Shown here: positions 48,096 through 57,129 of the stretch, piece by piece
Layout: each line of letters begins with the position of its first letter
Numbering within the stretch: the first letter of the stretch is position 1
Origin: Cyanidium caldarium
Lineage: Eukaryota; Rhodophyta; Bangiophyceae; Cyanidiales; Cyanidiaceae
Length of the DNA: 64,000 nucleotides
Assembly (NCBI GenBank): GCA_026184775.1
Contig: JANCYW010000012.1
Coordinates: forward strand, 124,001 to 188,000
Reading direction: 5' to 3'
The notes under the pieces: model-generated
The model's database searches: none
What the model was told of the DNA's origin: nothing
Seen by the model: the letters and a program-made list of their open reading frames with translations, nothing else
Made by a program: the position numbers and the translations under genes

Positions 48096-49043
48096 TTACC
48101 CGTGCTCGCAGGCGCAGGCCGCCGGATGTTCCTCCAAATATTTCAACAACACCTCGCGGGCACGCGACAGCTGAATAAATTCTTCGGTGCGGCGCGCCTC
48201 GTCCCAGCTCTGGCTGTGTTTCTGGCCCGCGGTGCGGCGCCAGTCGGGATGCAGTGGGGCGCATTTGCTGCGGTAGGTGCGATTGACCACGTGCGCGCAC
48301 CACTGGCCGGACAGACCGAGGGCGTGCGCGGCTTCGGCCACCCCGATGTCCACACTGCTGCGCTTGGCGTTGAACGCTTGCACCCGCTTCTGCTGCTCCC
48401 CGCTGTAGTCCTTGACCCATTCCACGGTGCCGTCGGGGCCGTACCGCTTGCAGAAGCCGCAGCGCACGCCGTCCTTGTTGTAGACGATCTCGCTCTGGAT
48501 GTTGCCGTTGTCGTAGTAGGTGCGCCAGTGTCCGGCCTTGCGACAGCGCATGCTCTCCTCGTCTTCTACAAAGAACATGCGCTCCGACTTGAGCCGTTGA
48601 TTGGGGTAGTAGTGTTTGCGGTAGAGGTACGGCTGGCCGAGGGCGAAGTGGACGTCCACCCGACACACGCCGCTGGGGTCAAAGTGCTTCTCCTCCACCA
48701 GTCGTTCATAGAAAGCGTCGGGCTCCGTGGCGTGGACGCCGGTGGCACGGCGCCGACGCGCAAACGTCCGATAATAGCTCGTCGTACCGTTGTCGTGATA
48801 GCGCCGCTCGGTCTGCAGGTAGCCGTCGTCCTCGTCCGCCTCCGAGTCGTCCTGATCGGAGCGATAGCCGTCGAGCAACTGCAGCGTGGTGCATGAGCGG
48901 GTATACACGCCTGCCAGACGCAACTCCTCCGCCGACGATGCGTGTAGATCGAGCGTGCGCGGACCGTCGTCAAGCACGGCGAGCGTGTCGTCGGGGGAGC
49001 GAGGAGTGGACTGGGTGGGGTGCCACTTGGTCATCGCGTCCAT
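48096..49043 (-). CDS. MORN/YwqK-like repeat protein, unknown
   Basis: Protein of 315 residues. The middle (about residues 100-235) has repeats of the type YxxNGxxxxExxY: TERRYHDNGTTSYYRTFARR, YLYRKHYYPNQRLKSERMFF, GHWRTYYDNGNIQSEIVYNK and GFCKRYGPDGTVEWVKDYSG. These resemble MORN variants and YwqK-like repeats that form beta-hairpin ladders. The C-terminal 80 residues are helical and basic (VAEAAHALGLSGQWCAHVVN, SRAREVLLKYLEEH) with a final CACEHG. There is no enzyme signature, signal peptide or membrane span. The longer frame starts with a GTG; ATGs at 49043 and 49034 are near each other and either may serve. Confidence 0.65.
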   Translation of the reverse strand: MDAMTKWHPTQSTPRSPDDTLAVLDDGPRTLDLHASSAEELRLAGVYTRSCTTLQLLDGYRSDQDDSEADEDDGYLQTERRYHDNGTTSYYRTFARRRRATGVHATEPDAFYERLVEEKHFDPSGVCRVDVHFALGQPYLYRKHYYPNQRLKSERMFFVEDEESMRCRKAGHWRTYYDNGNIQSEIVYNKDGVRCGFCKRYGPDGTVEWVKDYSGEQQKRVQAFNAKRSSVDIGVAEAAHALGLSGQWCAHVVNRTYRSKCAPLHPDWRRTAGQKHSQSWDEARRTEEFIQLSRAREVLLKYLEEHPAACACEHG

Positions 49044-49352
49044 AGCGGAACGGAGTTCGTCACGGTTGCTGGTTGATTTCTCCACTTGGCCCGTGACGGA
49101 TAGGTGTATGTGGGGCGGCGTGGTACCCTGGGCAGTGTGGTCGGGCACGGATGTCCACGTCCGCGCTGCGGCGTTGCGGCGGCGGCTCGCGTCGGCGATC
49201 GGCCGAAAGGCGACACGCAGACGCGCGGGGAATGCGGGAACCGCCCAACGCGGGAACTCGGGGAAGCGAGTCGAGTGCGATCGCTCGATGTCTTTACATA
49301 AGCCTCGTTGGGCGTGTTACGCCGTCGACACGGGTGCCGTGATAGACTCTGT
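49044..49352. other. Spacer upstream of MORN-like gene
   Basis: Spacer of 309 bp between two minus-strand genes. It should hold the promoter of the MORN-like gene and the 3' end of the zinc transporter. No gene, repeat or RNA seen. Confidence 0.5.
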
Positions 49353-50525
49353 CTATTTCGCGTCACCGAAAGTGTGCTCGCAGTGGTGGCTTGCACGGAC
49401 ATTCATCACAATCGGGCGATCTGCTGGTGCGCCGTGCTCATCCAGCGCCGCCTTCATCCGTATCAACTCCAACGATAGATGTGCATCCCCGCCATAGGCA
49501 CCTTGCAAGGTGACCAGCAGTCGGCGCAATAGTGTCGCCTCATCGGCATCGGCGGGGATCTCCAGTTGCGCACACAGGGCAACGCGGTGATGGCCGACGC
49601 GCCAGACACGTAAATAGAGCACTTTCACGGTGGGCCACGTCCCGCACTCCGCACCCTGCTGCAACGCCGCCAGGAATGGCTTTCGTAACGTCTCTGCATC
49701 CAGTAGCGCTCGCCCGCTCTCTTGTAACAGCGGCACTGCCGACGTCAGGATCAGCACCGAGATAAGCACCGAGCACGCCGGGTCGCTCCAATGCCAGCCG
49801 TAGCGGCGAATGAGGAACGAGGAAAGGAGCACGCCGATGCTGCCCAGCGTGTCAGCCAACACGTGCAAGTACACTCCAGTCATATTGTGGTGGTGGTCGC
49901 AATCATCGCCGGCCGGATGCACGTGATAACCCCAGAAAAAGTACAGGCCGAGCAAATTCACCACGAGGCCGGCAGCCGCCACAGGCATCAGCGCGTCGGC
50001 ATGCACGTGTTGCGGATGCGCGAAACGCGCCAGACTCTCCGTCAGCACCGAAAATGACACAAACACCAGCAGGACGCCGTTGGTGAAGCCGGCCAGCGTC
50101 TCCAGCCGATGGAATCCAAAGGCGAACACCCGGTCCGGTTTCAGGGTGGCCAAATAGGTGGCCACCAGCCCGATGCCCAGCGCCGTGCAGTCGAAAAGCA
50201 TGTGCGCCGCATCGCTGACCAGCCCCAGCGAGTTGGACGAAAAGCCATAGAGCAACTCCACCTGGGCAAACGCCATGTTCAGCAGCAGGTATCGCCACAG
50301 CTGCCGCGCCACGGCGTGTCGACGGATGTGGCGCCATAGCCCGCGAATGTGAGCGCGCAGCCAGCGCATGGTCAGGAGCGGCGTTGTGGCAATCGTTCGC
50401 TTCCACTGCGGTAGCGCGGGCAGGGAAGCGTCGGAGGACGAGGGCGCCAAGCGCTGAAAGGCCAACAACCGGACCCATCGCGCACCGGCAGAGATCAGAG
50501 GCACGGCGGCGCGTAACCAACGCAT
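49353..50525 (-). CDS. CDF zinc transporter, ZnT5/7-MTP12 type
   Basis: Cation diffusion facilitator of 390 residues with six spans, moving zinc into the Golgi/secretory lumen in exchange for protons. Span 1 and 2: LLNMAFAQVELLYGFSSNSL then GLVSDAAHMLFDCTALGIGL, containing the H-x3-D metal site (HMLFD). Span 5 supplies the second site, VYLHVLADTLGSIGVLLSSF (HVLAD). Between spans 4 and 5 is a short His stretch (HVHPAGDDCDHHH) as in ZnT7. The C-terminal cytosolic domain (VKVLYLRVWRVGHHRVALCA) has the usual fold. FSSNSLGLVSDAAHMLFD is the wording of the ZnT5/ZnT7/Msc2 subgroup. The start at 50525 is the first ATG; MRWLR recurs at residue 53 and is an alternative. Confidence 0.92.
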   Translation of the reverse strand: MRWLRAAVPLISAGARWVRLLAFQRLAPSSSDASLPALPQWKRTIATTPLLTMRWLRAHIRGLWRHIRRHAVARQLWRYLLLNMAFAQVELLYGFSSNSLGLVSDAAHMLFDCTALGIGLVATYLATLKPDRVFAFGFHRLETLAGFTNGVLLVFVSFSVLTESLARFAHPQHVHADALMPVAAAGLVVNLLGLYFFWGYHVHPAGDDCDHHHNMTGVYLHVLADTLGSIGVLLSSFLIRRYGWHWSDPACSVLISVLILTSAVPLLQESGRALLDAETLRKPFLAALQQGAECGTWPTVKVLYLRVWRVGHHRVALCAQLEIPADADEATLLRRLLVTLQGAYGGDAHLSLELIRMKAALDEHGAPADRPIVMNVRASHHCEHTFGDAK

Positions 50526-50881
50526 AGATGACTGGCAGTCGCGCTACCGCCCCATTGAATCTGCTTGCCCCAACGACTCAACCTGGCGCCGCTCGTCTCC
50601 CACCTGCCCCGGTGGCCCTCCCGCGTCGCGGTCGATGGGACGGTCGATGCCCGAAAACGCGGACGCGTGCTGGCGTCCGTTCGAGTCGGTCGCACGCAAC
50701 GGGTCGCGTCGGGGAGGCCGACGGGAGTGTGGAACGGTCGAAGCGCACCATGCCGGGAGGTCGGCTGCGCGCAAGTTTGCAGACTCGAGTCCGCCCCATG
50801 TCCGGTTGATGACTGTCGGCAGTGGTTTGCACGACGGGTTGGAACGCTCGTTGTACTTGTGGAAAAGCCGACGTCGAAAGC
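50526..50881. other. Divergent promoter region, CDF/methyltransferase
   Basis: Spacer of 356 bp between divergent starts. Open frames in it lack any recognisable feature, and no RNA gene or repeat is seen. Confidence 0.45.
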
Positions 50882-52516
50882 ATGCGGGAGCGGCCTGGTC
50901 CGAGCACGGCAAGCCACGGTGTGGCACTCTCGTTGCTGTTTACGTCACCAGCGCCCTCTTCTCATCGTCAACGCGGTCGGGCACTTGTCTTGTCGCTACA
51001 AGGACACACCAGGCAGCCGACGCCACCTCCCTGCACTTCCCTGCAGTGTCCACACTTTGGGGTCTGTTCCGGCTGCTCGCTGGACGACGTTGCGCTGATC
51101 GCCCGGCCGCCGTTATATGAACGCGCCCGAGCGTTCTTCCAGGAGGCGTTCGGGTATGCACTGCCGCCGCCACAGTCACCGCCGCAGGTGCATCACTGGC
51201 GCGCGATGGCCAAACTGGCCGTGCGCCCCGATGATGCGTCCCATCCCTGCATCGGTTTGTTCCGCGCCGGCACCCACGAAGTGATCGACATTCCGGACTG
51301 CGTGGTGCATCATCCGCTCATCTCCACCACCGTCGAGTGCGTACGTCGCGCCATGCACGAGACCGGCATTTCAGCATACGACGAGCGCCAGCCACTGCCA
51401 TTCTCGCTGCGATATCTGCAGGCGTCGGTTGAGCAGTGTACCCAGCGCGTGCAACTGACGCTGGTGTGTCATGCAAAGCCGCCGAGTGCCGACGATGCAT
51501 TGCTGCCGCCAGCGTGGCAGTCTTTCCTCGCTAACTTGATCCGAAGTGGCGAGCAGGCGGCGACCTCCGCAGACGCCCCGGGTGTCTCTCTGTGGCACTC
51601 GATATGGATTCATTTTCAGAGCAACCCGGGTAATGCCATTTTCGATACGCGACATCTGGGCGGGGTCCATCGGACGTGGCGACAAGTGTACGGCGATGTG
51701 CCGTTCGTGCGCGACGAACCGCTGGCCCCATCGGCCGGCACTCGATATCCCGGTGCGGTGATGTTGTTTCCGCCGTACGCTTTCCGACAAGCCAACCCGG
51801 TCGCTTTTCGGCGCGTCATTGACGATATGATACTGTGGTGTCTGGGAGACGATACCGAGTCGCCGTGGCATGCGCTGGCATCTGTCGAGGGCGGCATCGG
51901 TGTGGCCGAGTTTTGTGCGGGCGTCGGCGGTCTCGGCCAGAGCGTATTGCTGGCCGACGCTGCTCGGGCGGAGCGCACCGGCAGGCGGCGAGTGCGGGCG
52001 CTGTGGTGCAGCGACGTGCAGGGCGCCAATGCGGAGGCGTTCTGGCAGGCAGCCGCCGTCAACGGATTGTTATCCAGCGACGCCGCGGATGCGCCCCGGA
52101 TACAGTACGAAGAGGGGAGTTTGGAGCAGCTGGCGGCGCGTATTCAGAGCGGCAGCGTGCCGTGTGATGTGTTGCTGGCCGACCCGCCTCGCGCCGGCCT
52201 GGGTGCCTCCTTCGTCCGCACCGCGCTATTGGGTGGGAACGATCGAGGCCGCCCCCGCAGATCGGTGGCTGCCGAGCGCACATCGTGCACGCCGCAGCGA
52301 TTCATCTACATCAGCTGCGGCTTTGACGCCTTTATGCGGGACACGCAGCAGTTCGCCGCCATGCGACCGTCTTTTACGAAGACGAGTGCGGCGGGAGGCG
52401 GTTCGGCGGCACCGTGGCGCTTGCGATATGCGCGCGCATATGTACTCTTCCCGGGTTCGGATCACTTGGAGATGCTGGCGGTGTTCGACCGCAAACGACC
52501 GCCGAGACGTCAATGA
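50882..52516 (+). CDS. TrmA/RlmD-type RNA m5U methyltransferase
   Basis: Protein of 544 residues that methylates C5 of uridine in tRNA or rRNA. An iron-sulfur site is indicated by CPHFGVCSGCS and a fourth Cys in IPDCVVHHPLI. The SAM-binding part has GVAEFCAGVGGLGQSVLLAD, followed by CDVLLADPPRAGLG and the catalytic region RFIYISCGFDAFMRD, where the Cys is the nucleophile; most relatives have SCNP here and this one has SCGF. The 4Fe-4S type is shared by bacterial RlmD/RlmC and plant or algal plastid enzymes, and the Ser/Thr/Arg-rich first 60 residues suggest organelle import. The exact RNA target cannot be told. The open frame begins with a GTG at 50822; the ATG at 50882 is used. Confidence 0.88.
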   Translation: MRERPGPSTASHGVALSLLFTSPAPSSHRQRGRALVLSLQGHTRQPTPPPCTSLQCPHFGVCSGCSLDDVALIARPPLYERARAFFQEAFGYALPPPQSPPQVHHWRAMAKLAVRPDDASHPCIGLFRAGTHEVIDIPDCVVHHPLISTTVECVRRAMHETGISAYDERQPLPFSLRYLQASVEQCTQRVQLTLVCHAKPPSADDALLPPAWQSFLANLIRSGEQAATSADAPGVSLWHSIWIHFQSNPGNAIFDTRHLGGVHRTWRQVYGDVPFVRDEPLAPSAGTRYPGAVMLFPPYAFRQANPVAFRRVIDDMILWCLGDDTESPWHALASVEGGIGVAEFCAGVGGLGQSVLLADAARAERTGRRRVRALWCSDVQGANAEAFWQAAAVNGLLSSDAADAPRIQYEEGSLEQLAARIQSGSVPCDVLLADPPRAGLGASFVRTALLGGNDRGRPRRSVAAERTSCTPQRFIYISCGFDAFMRDTQQFAAMRPSFTKTSAAGGGSAAPWRLRYARAYVLFPGSDHLEMLAVFDRKRPPRRQ

Positions 52517-52572
52517 GAGCCGGCGTCGAGGCACTGAGCGACTCTCCTATCCCTTGTTGGCGCTGAGCAGTT

Positions 52573-55071
52573 TTATATACCACGCACGCTGTTCGCATTA
52601 AACACGAAACTATTCCGGCTGACGCTGATATACTCGGAGGGCATGCCGGATTCGGGGTCAGGCAACGAAGCGGCTCGGTGACTGGATCGCCGCGACGACG
52701 TGCACTGGCCGTCTGATCGCGGAGAGGCAGTCGCGGCTGCAGACGCACTGCCGCTTTTGGCTCGTTTGCGGTCTGCCTCGCTGGCGTTATCACGATGCGC
52801 GTCGTCGGAGGCGCGTCGTCGGCGCCGCGTCTTCGTGGCACTCGATGCATCCGACAGGAAATTCAGGTCCTCGTCCGTGAACGCCCACGGAATACCGCTT
52901 CCGCCGCTGCCGCCACCGTCGCCGTCGTGGGCAAGCGGGTCACCGGTCCAGCTCCACCAGTGCGGGTCGATCACGATATCGCCATCGTCGTCGCTGTCCT
53001 GCCGTGAGCGCCATGCCCGCCCGAAATCGGCAGAGCGCGCTCGCCGCCGCCGCCACGGAGACGTCAGCAGTGGCAGCGTGTGCTCGTCGGAGGCATCACC
53101 GGCTGTGTTGCCCCAGTGATTCCACACAGGATGCCAGCCGGCGCCGCCGTCGCTGCCGATCGACAGGCGCTGCGACCGACGGCAGGCGCGTCGATGGCGA
53201 TGACGGCAGCCGCTTTGTGATCGCGATCGGCCGTGCGGGTGCCAATCGGGCGGCCGCATGGGAGACCGACGAGTTCGATGCTCATATCGCGCATCTGCGC
53301 GCTGATGCTGCACCACGCCGTCGCTACGTGACGCTTGCGCAGAAGCTCCCGTTTCAGAGCCCACGGCGATCTGTGCATCCCCATGATTGGCATCCTGTAT
53401 ACCTACCCCATCCCTCGGTCGCCGGCCACCTACCGCGACCCTCGTCTGCTCGGCACCATCCCACTGCACTTTCGAATCTCGCTCGGTGTTGGCTACAGCA
53501 TCCCCTCCCGTGCTTGCCAGAGAGCTGCGGCGGCGCTTGGATGGACGTCGCCTCTGTCGTTGCTTGGCGGCCATCGCCGCCGCGAGACCTTCGCCCGGCA
53601 CCACCAAATAGCGCTGCGCTGCAGGCAGCTTGGCCGGCGCAAGCCGCTCGGCACCCGCTGCATCCATCTGCACCACCAGGTCGCCGCAGGCCGCGCCATC
53701 TGTCCCCGCATCTCCATCGCCCTCCTCTTCCGCTATCGGCAGCAACGCCTCGGGCGGCACGATCAGCACCAGTCCGTCCGCGGTGGGAATCGAGGTCAGC
53801 GTGATCGACTGACCGCTGGCCGTGGCCCGCAGCGTTGCCGGCGACCGCCAAAAGTCGCCATCAACCGGACGGTACTCTTCGATGCCGCCGAACAACACAC
53901 CCTCCACCCTGGCGCCATCGTCGCCGTCGCCATCGCTGCTGGTACAAGTCATGGACGTCGACTCCGCCCACTCAGACGGAGTATCGTCAGCTTGCGAGTC
54001 ATATGCGCTGCTCGCGGAATCACCACTGCCGACACACGCCTCGCAGTCGCACTCTGCGCTCCTCCTCTCTGGCGCCACGTACCGATACACCGCTGCCGGA
54101 TCGCTGTCCCTCTCCGCAGTGGTATCCACCAACGGCGAGTCCGCAAAGGCGTCGGCCAACTCAGGATGCGCCGACAAATCGTGCAGCAAGATGACCGAAG
54201 CCTCGTCTGCTGGCGGGTGGGCATTCTTGGCGTCTCGATGGCGCCGCCGTGATGCCGCCAGTGCCGCCGCCGCGGCCGCCGGCGGTAACCGCCGTTGCGC
54301 CGCCGCTGACGTGCCCTGGGAATCCTGATCCTGCCCAGTGTACAGTTCACAATCCAGATTGCGCTCCAGGTACGCCTGCAAGTTCTTGGCCAACGGTGCC
54401 GCATTGCCGGCGATACGCAGGCGTTTGGTGCGGTTCCAAATGGGCACCCGCTCGCCAAGTCCATTGGCGCCCTCTTTCATCTCCGCCAGGCGAGGTCGAC
54501 CCTCCGCATCCAGATCCTGCCCGTTGTACACCTCACAGGCGGTGTACTTGGCCAAATACTTTTCCAGGTTGCGCGCATGCGGTGCCGCGTTGCCGCTGAT
54601 CTTGCGGCACTCCTCGCGGTTCCAGATCACCACATGGTCGCGCTCCCGGTAGCAGAGGCGCTCGTTGGTGCGCTCGATGTACACAGTGATGTAGTAATCA
54701 TTGGCGCTCCCTGTTGCGGGCGGCACTCCGCTGGGAGCGCTGCTCGCGCCGGAAGTGGTGGTGGTGGTGGTCATTTCGGTTTGGGGCATTGCGGGTGGCC
54801 GCAGATCAGGAGCTGGGATGTTGTCAGAGTGATGGGCAGTGCCGTTGATTGCTTCGCCCGGGCGTGCCGCTTGACACCCATCCGACTTGGCCGCGACCAA
54901 GCCGTCTGCCGACTCCGGCGCCCCCGTTTGTAATTGCTTCCCGTGAGAGATATTCGTCGAGCTTGAAGCCACTTCACTCCCCCTGCCAACCTCTCTCACA
55001 CGAGTCTCATCGTCTCCCGTCGGCGGGCCGCCTATTCGCGGCGGCCCGCTGGTCTGCCCCAGGTGATTCAT
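52573..55071 (-). CDS. Large protein with tandem IWNR-SGNAAP module, unknown
   Basis: Protein of 832 residues. Residues about 125-250 contain two copies of a module of some 45 residues: VVIWNREECRKISGNAAPHA...NLEKYLAKYTACEVYNGQDL and VPIWNRTKRLRIAGNAAPLA...NLQAYLERNLDCELYTGQDQ. They share IWNR, GNAAP, KNL-x2-YL and Y-x-GQD. The first is preceded by ANDYYITVYIERTNERLCYR. I know this motif only as an unnamed short module in some eukaryotic nuclear proteins and cannot name a domain. The remaining 580 residues are low-complexity with Cys pair ECDCEACVG, basic nuclear-localisation-like runs (KQRQRRRPSKRRR, KTRRRRR) and Asp/Gly tracts. It is probably nuclear; function unknown. The start is the first ATG. 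Confidence 0.7.
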   Translation of the reverse strand: MNHLGQTSGPPRIGGPPTGDDETRVREVGRGSEVASSSTNISHGKQLQTGAPESADGLVAAKSDGCQAARPGEAINGTAHHSDNIPAPDLRPPAMPQTEMTTTTTTSGASSAPSGVPPATGSANDYYITVYIERTNERLCYRERDHVVIWNREECRKISGNAAPHARNLEKYLAKYTACEVYNGQDLDAEGRPRLAEMKEGANGLGERVPIWNRTKRLRIAGNAAPLAKNLQAYLERNLDCELYTGQDQDSQGTSAAAQRRLPPAAAAAALAASRRRHRDAKNAHPPADEASVILLHDLSAHPELADAFADSPLVDTTAERDSDPAAVYRYVAPERRSAECDCEACVGSGDSASSAYDSQADDTPSEWAESTSMTCTSSDGDGDDGARVEGVLFGGIEEYRPVDGDFWRSPATLRATASGQSITLTSIPTADGLVLIVPPEALLPIAEEEGDGDAGTDGAACGDLVVQMDAAGAERLAPAKLPAAQRYLVVPGEGLAAAMAAKQRQRRRPSKRRRSSLASTGGDAVANTERDSKVQWDGAEQTRVAVGGRRPRDGVGIQDANHGDAQIAVGSETGASAQASRSDGVVQHQRADARYEHRTRRSPMRPPDWHPHGRSRSQSGCRHRHRRACRRSQRLSIGSDGGAGWHPVWNHWGNTAGDASDEHTLPLLTSPWRRRRARSADFGRAWRSRQDSDDDGDIVIDPHWWSWTGDPLAHDGDGGGSGGSGIPWAFTDEDLNFLSDASSATKTRRRRRASDDAHRDNASEADRKRAKSGSASAAATASPRSDGQCTSSRRSSHRAASLPDPESGMPSEYISVSRNSFVFNANSVRGI

Positions 55072-56187
55072 GGCGGTGCGAACTCCACCGAAGCGCCCGT
55101 CGCCAGAGATAACTCTGGATTCGATCCGTCCTGACCGAGGGCTGGATCGTCTTTCGCGTACGAAAAGCGCTGATCGGGCGACCGCAAGTCACCGAGTTGG
55201 ACGCGGTCGCCGAAAAAATGTCGCCAACCGCCTGTCTGACGTGGCCCGGTCGCTGAGGCGGATGTGTGTGCAGACACGAGTTGATGTCCTTCCAATCCAG
55301 TGCGGGGGCACAGAGCGAGCTACAATTGGCTTGCGCGATCGTCTTCCCAGCAGTTTCTCGATCTGGCGGCAGAACCATCGACTCGCGACACGGTCACGTC
55401 GTCGACGGACGCCGGCGACACCGCGAAACGCGCAACGTCTCGCGACCGGCCGGCCGGGCTGCCTTCAAACTGTCGGGTTCGAAAAGGTGTTCACGCAGGC
55501 GAGCAGGTTATGCCCAGAAATGTTCAAAATACCCCAATGTTCAAGTACCGTGCAATGTGGGTTATCCAATGGGGGTTACAGGGGCGGTCGCGAAACGCCT
55601 CCCCGAAGACCGATACCACTCGTCAGGCGACTCCAGACCCTCATAGCTCTCAAGGCGGCATCTGTCCAAACTGCACTGTGCCCTTTCATCTCAGCTGCTT
55701 CCGCTGCTCCGCATAAGTCGCGATCGTCATCCTTGTGGCGAGGAGTTTTGTGTGCGGGAACGTGTCTCTCATTGGTCTCTCTTCCATGTCCAAGTTCTCT
55801 GTTCTCCAGGTCTTCTGATTTCGTCCACAGAAATTCCGTCCACGCGGCACGCGCCACTGGATTTCGGTTGCGCGGCCAGCACAATGACACACAGGCGCGC
55901 GTGCCATCGGGTGACCGAGCGTGGACAGCCTATGACAGGCGCCGTGAGACGCGACAAACAGCCTCGATAGTGACGTGGGTGACAACACGGAGGTGTGGTG
56001 GGTGGCTGGCTGCGTGCTGTCTCTGTGAGTGCTGAGGCAGCAAGTGGCGTGTACCTCCCGTGCTGCGCTCTCCTTGCTGGGAACGCAGCAGCGGTTGGGA
56101 GGGATTGAGAGGCGGCGCCCTCTCCGACGAGCACCGCGGATCGGGGTTACCACCTGCCCCAAACGCTTGGCCCCTGCAGGCGCACTC
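55072..56187. other. Gene-poor region
   Basis: About 1.1 kb, unusual for this window. Frames are open on both strands, the longest being 321 codons on the plus strand from 55070, but they are rich in Arg/Ser/Thr, overlap each other and show no domain. There is a CCAAT (in gttatccaatggggg near 55565). The base composition is less GC-rich than in neighbouring genes. It may hold the promoter of the minus gene at 55071, an unrecognised RNA gene, or gene remains. Confidence 0.4.
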
Positions 56188-56520
56188 TCAGCCACTCGCG
56201 CCACTGTGCGAACACCTCACGCAACATGGGCAGCCTGGCGCCAACGGATGCTTCTCTTCTGGGAGAGCACGAGTAGGCCGTTGACCGTCGGGGCACCGCA
56301 AAGCAGGCCGCGCAATCGCATAGTCGGGCAGTGCCAAATAACCCGTCGTGTTCGCTTTCCACGGTACCCGCAGAGCGGTGCTACCGGCACGCACCGCCGC
56401 TGGCGGTGGCGCCGGCTCAAACTCGAGACCACACCCACCACAGCTCAAGGGAGCACGGTGATACGTGGGACGACGAGAGCCAGCCGCGGTCGTCCAACAC
56501 CTCCTCGGAAATAAGCGCAT
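56188..56520 (-). CDS. Doubtful ORF with zinc-ribbon-like cysteines
   Basis: ORF of 110 codons from an ATG, with PLSCGGCGLEFEPAPPP near residue 30 and APGCPCCVRCSHSG at the end. The two Cys clusters, about 70 residues apart with GYLALPDYAI between, recall the N-terminal zinc finger of YqeH/NOA1-type GTPases (CxGCG...GY...CxRC). No GTPase motif (GxxxxGKS) was found downstream in any minus-strand frame, so if real it is either a short protein, the first exon of a spliced gene, or a gene remnant. It starts 8 bp from the start of the plus-strand ORF at 56529, which is very tight. Confidence 0.3.
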   Translation of the reverse strand: MRLFPRRCWTTAAGSRRPTYHRAPLSCGGCGLEFEPAPPPAAVRAGSTALRVPWKANTTGYLALPDYAIARPALRCPDGQRPTRALPEEKHPLAPGCPCCVRCSHSGASG

Positions 56521-56528
56521 TGTTATCC

Positions 56529-56852
56529 ATGAGTGCTCCAGATGGGAGAGAGAACAGCAGTGGCACGCCCCTGCTTTTCCGGGGGCGGCGCTTCTCGCCA
56601 CGCCGTTGTGAACTGTTTGAAAATTACACCCAATTGCGTCCGCGTGCGTCACAGAGCGTGCGCGAGGCGCACAAGCTCATATCGCGCCTGATCGTGCAGG
56701 GCATCGAAGCCGCGGAGCCGGAGCGCGTGTCAAACGACACCGAGCGGGAGCCTAGCGACGAGGAGCCGTTCCCGTTGGAGTGGGAGTCGGCGTCTGAGAG
56801 CCAGAGTTCTCGTTCTCCACACCATATGCGGCGGCGATTGCCTCCGCAGTGA
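56529..56852 (+). CDS. Small acidic Ser-rich protein, unknown
   Basis: ORF of 107 codons: a basic half with one likely helix (FRGRRFSPRRCELFENYTQL, then SVREAHKLISRLIVQGIEAA) and an acidic Ser/Glu half (SDEEPFPLEWESASESQSS). The helix followed by an acidic tail is plausible for a small nuclear or ribosome-related protein, but no family is recognised. The same frame is open upstream to 56331; the ATG at 56529 is where the sequence begins to look like protein. Confidence 0.45.
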   Translation: MSAPDGRENSSGTPLLFRGRRFSPRRCELFENYTQLRPRASQSVREAHKLISRLIVQGIEAAEPERVSNDTEREPSDEEPFPLEWESASESQSSRSPHHMRRRLPPQ

Positions 56853-57129
56853 GCGTCGGTGTGGAGCGGGACAGCGTGACTCGCGCCAAGCGATGAAGGA
56901 GCCGGCATCCGTTCGCCCAGGCCACCGACTCTCTGCTTAATGGTTGATGATCACAGCTGATGTGTACGAATCCTGTCCTAGCGTAGCAAGTTCGTGTATC
57001 TCTCTCGTGCCGAGTGCAAGAGCATTTGCCGACTCGTATTGGTTAAAGGTACGCGAGCGTTCGTGGTCGGTTGCCCAGCATAACCGTTCAACCCAACGGG
57101 TCCTCCAACGACGATAATTCGATGCGCTG

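Noticed and set aside
55756-55815. ACAGAGA on the minus strand, as in U6 snRNA
   Set aside because: The rest of the U6 core (AGC triad, 3' stem-loop context) is absent.
55070-56035. 321-codon plus-strand ORF whose ATG overlaps the start of the minus gene at 55071
   Set aside because: No domain, irregular composition and overlap with other open frames; the region is described as a gap instead.
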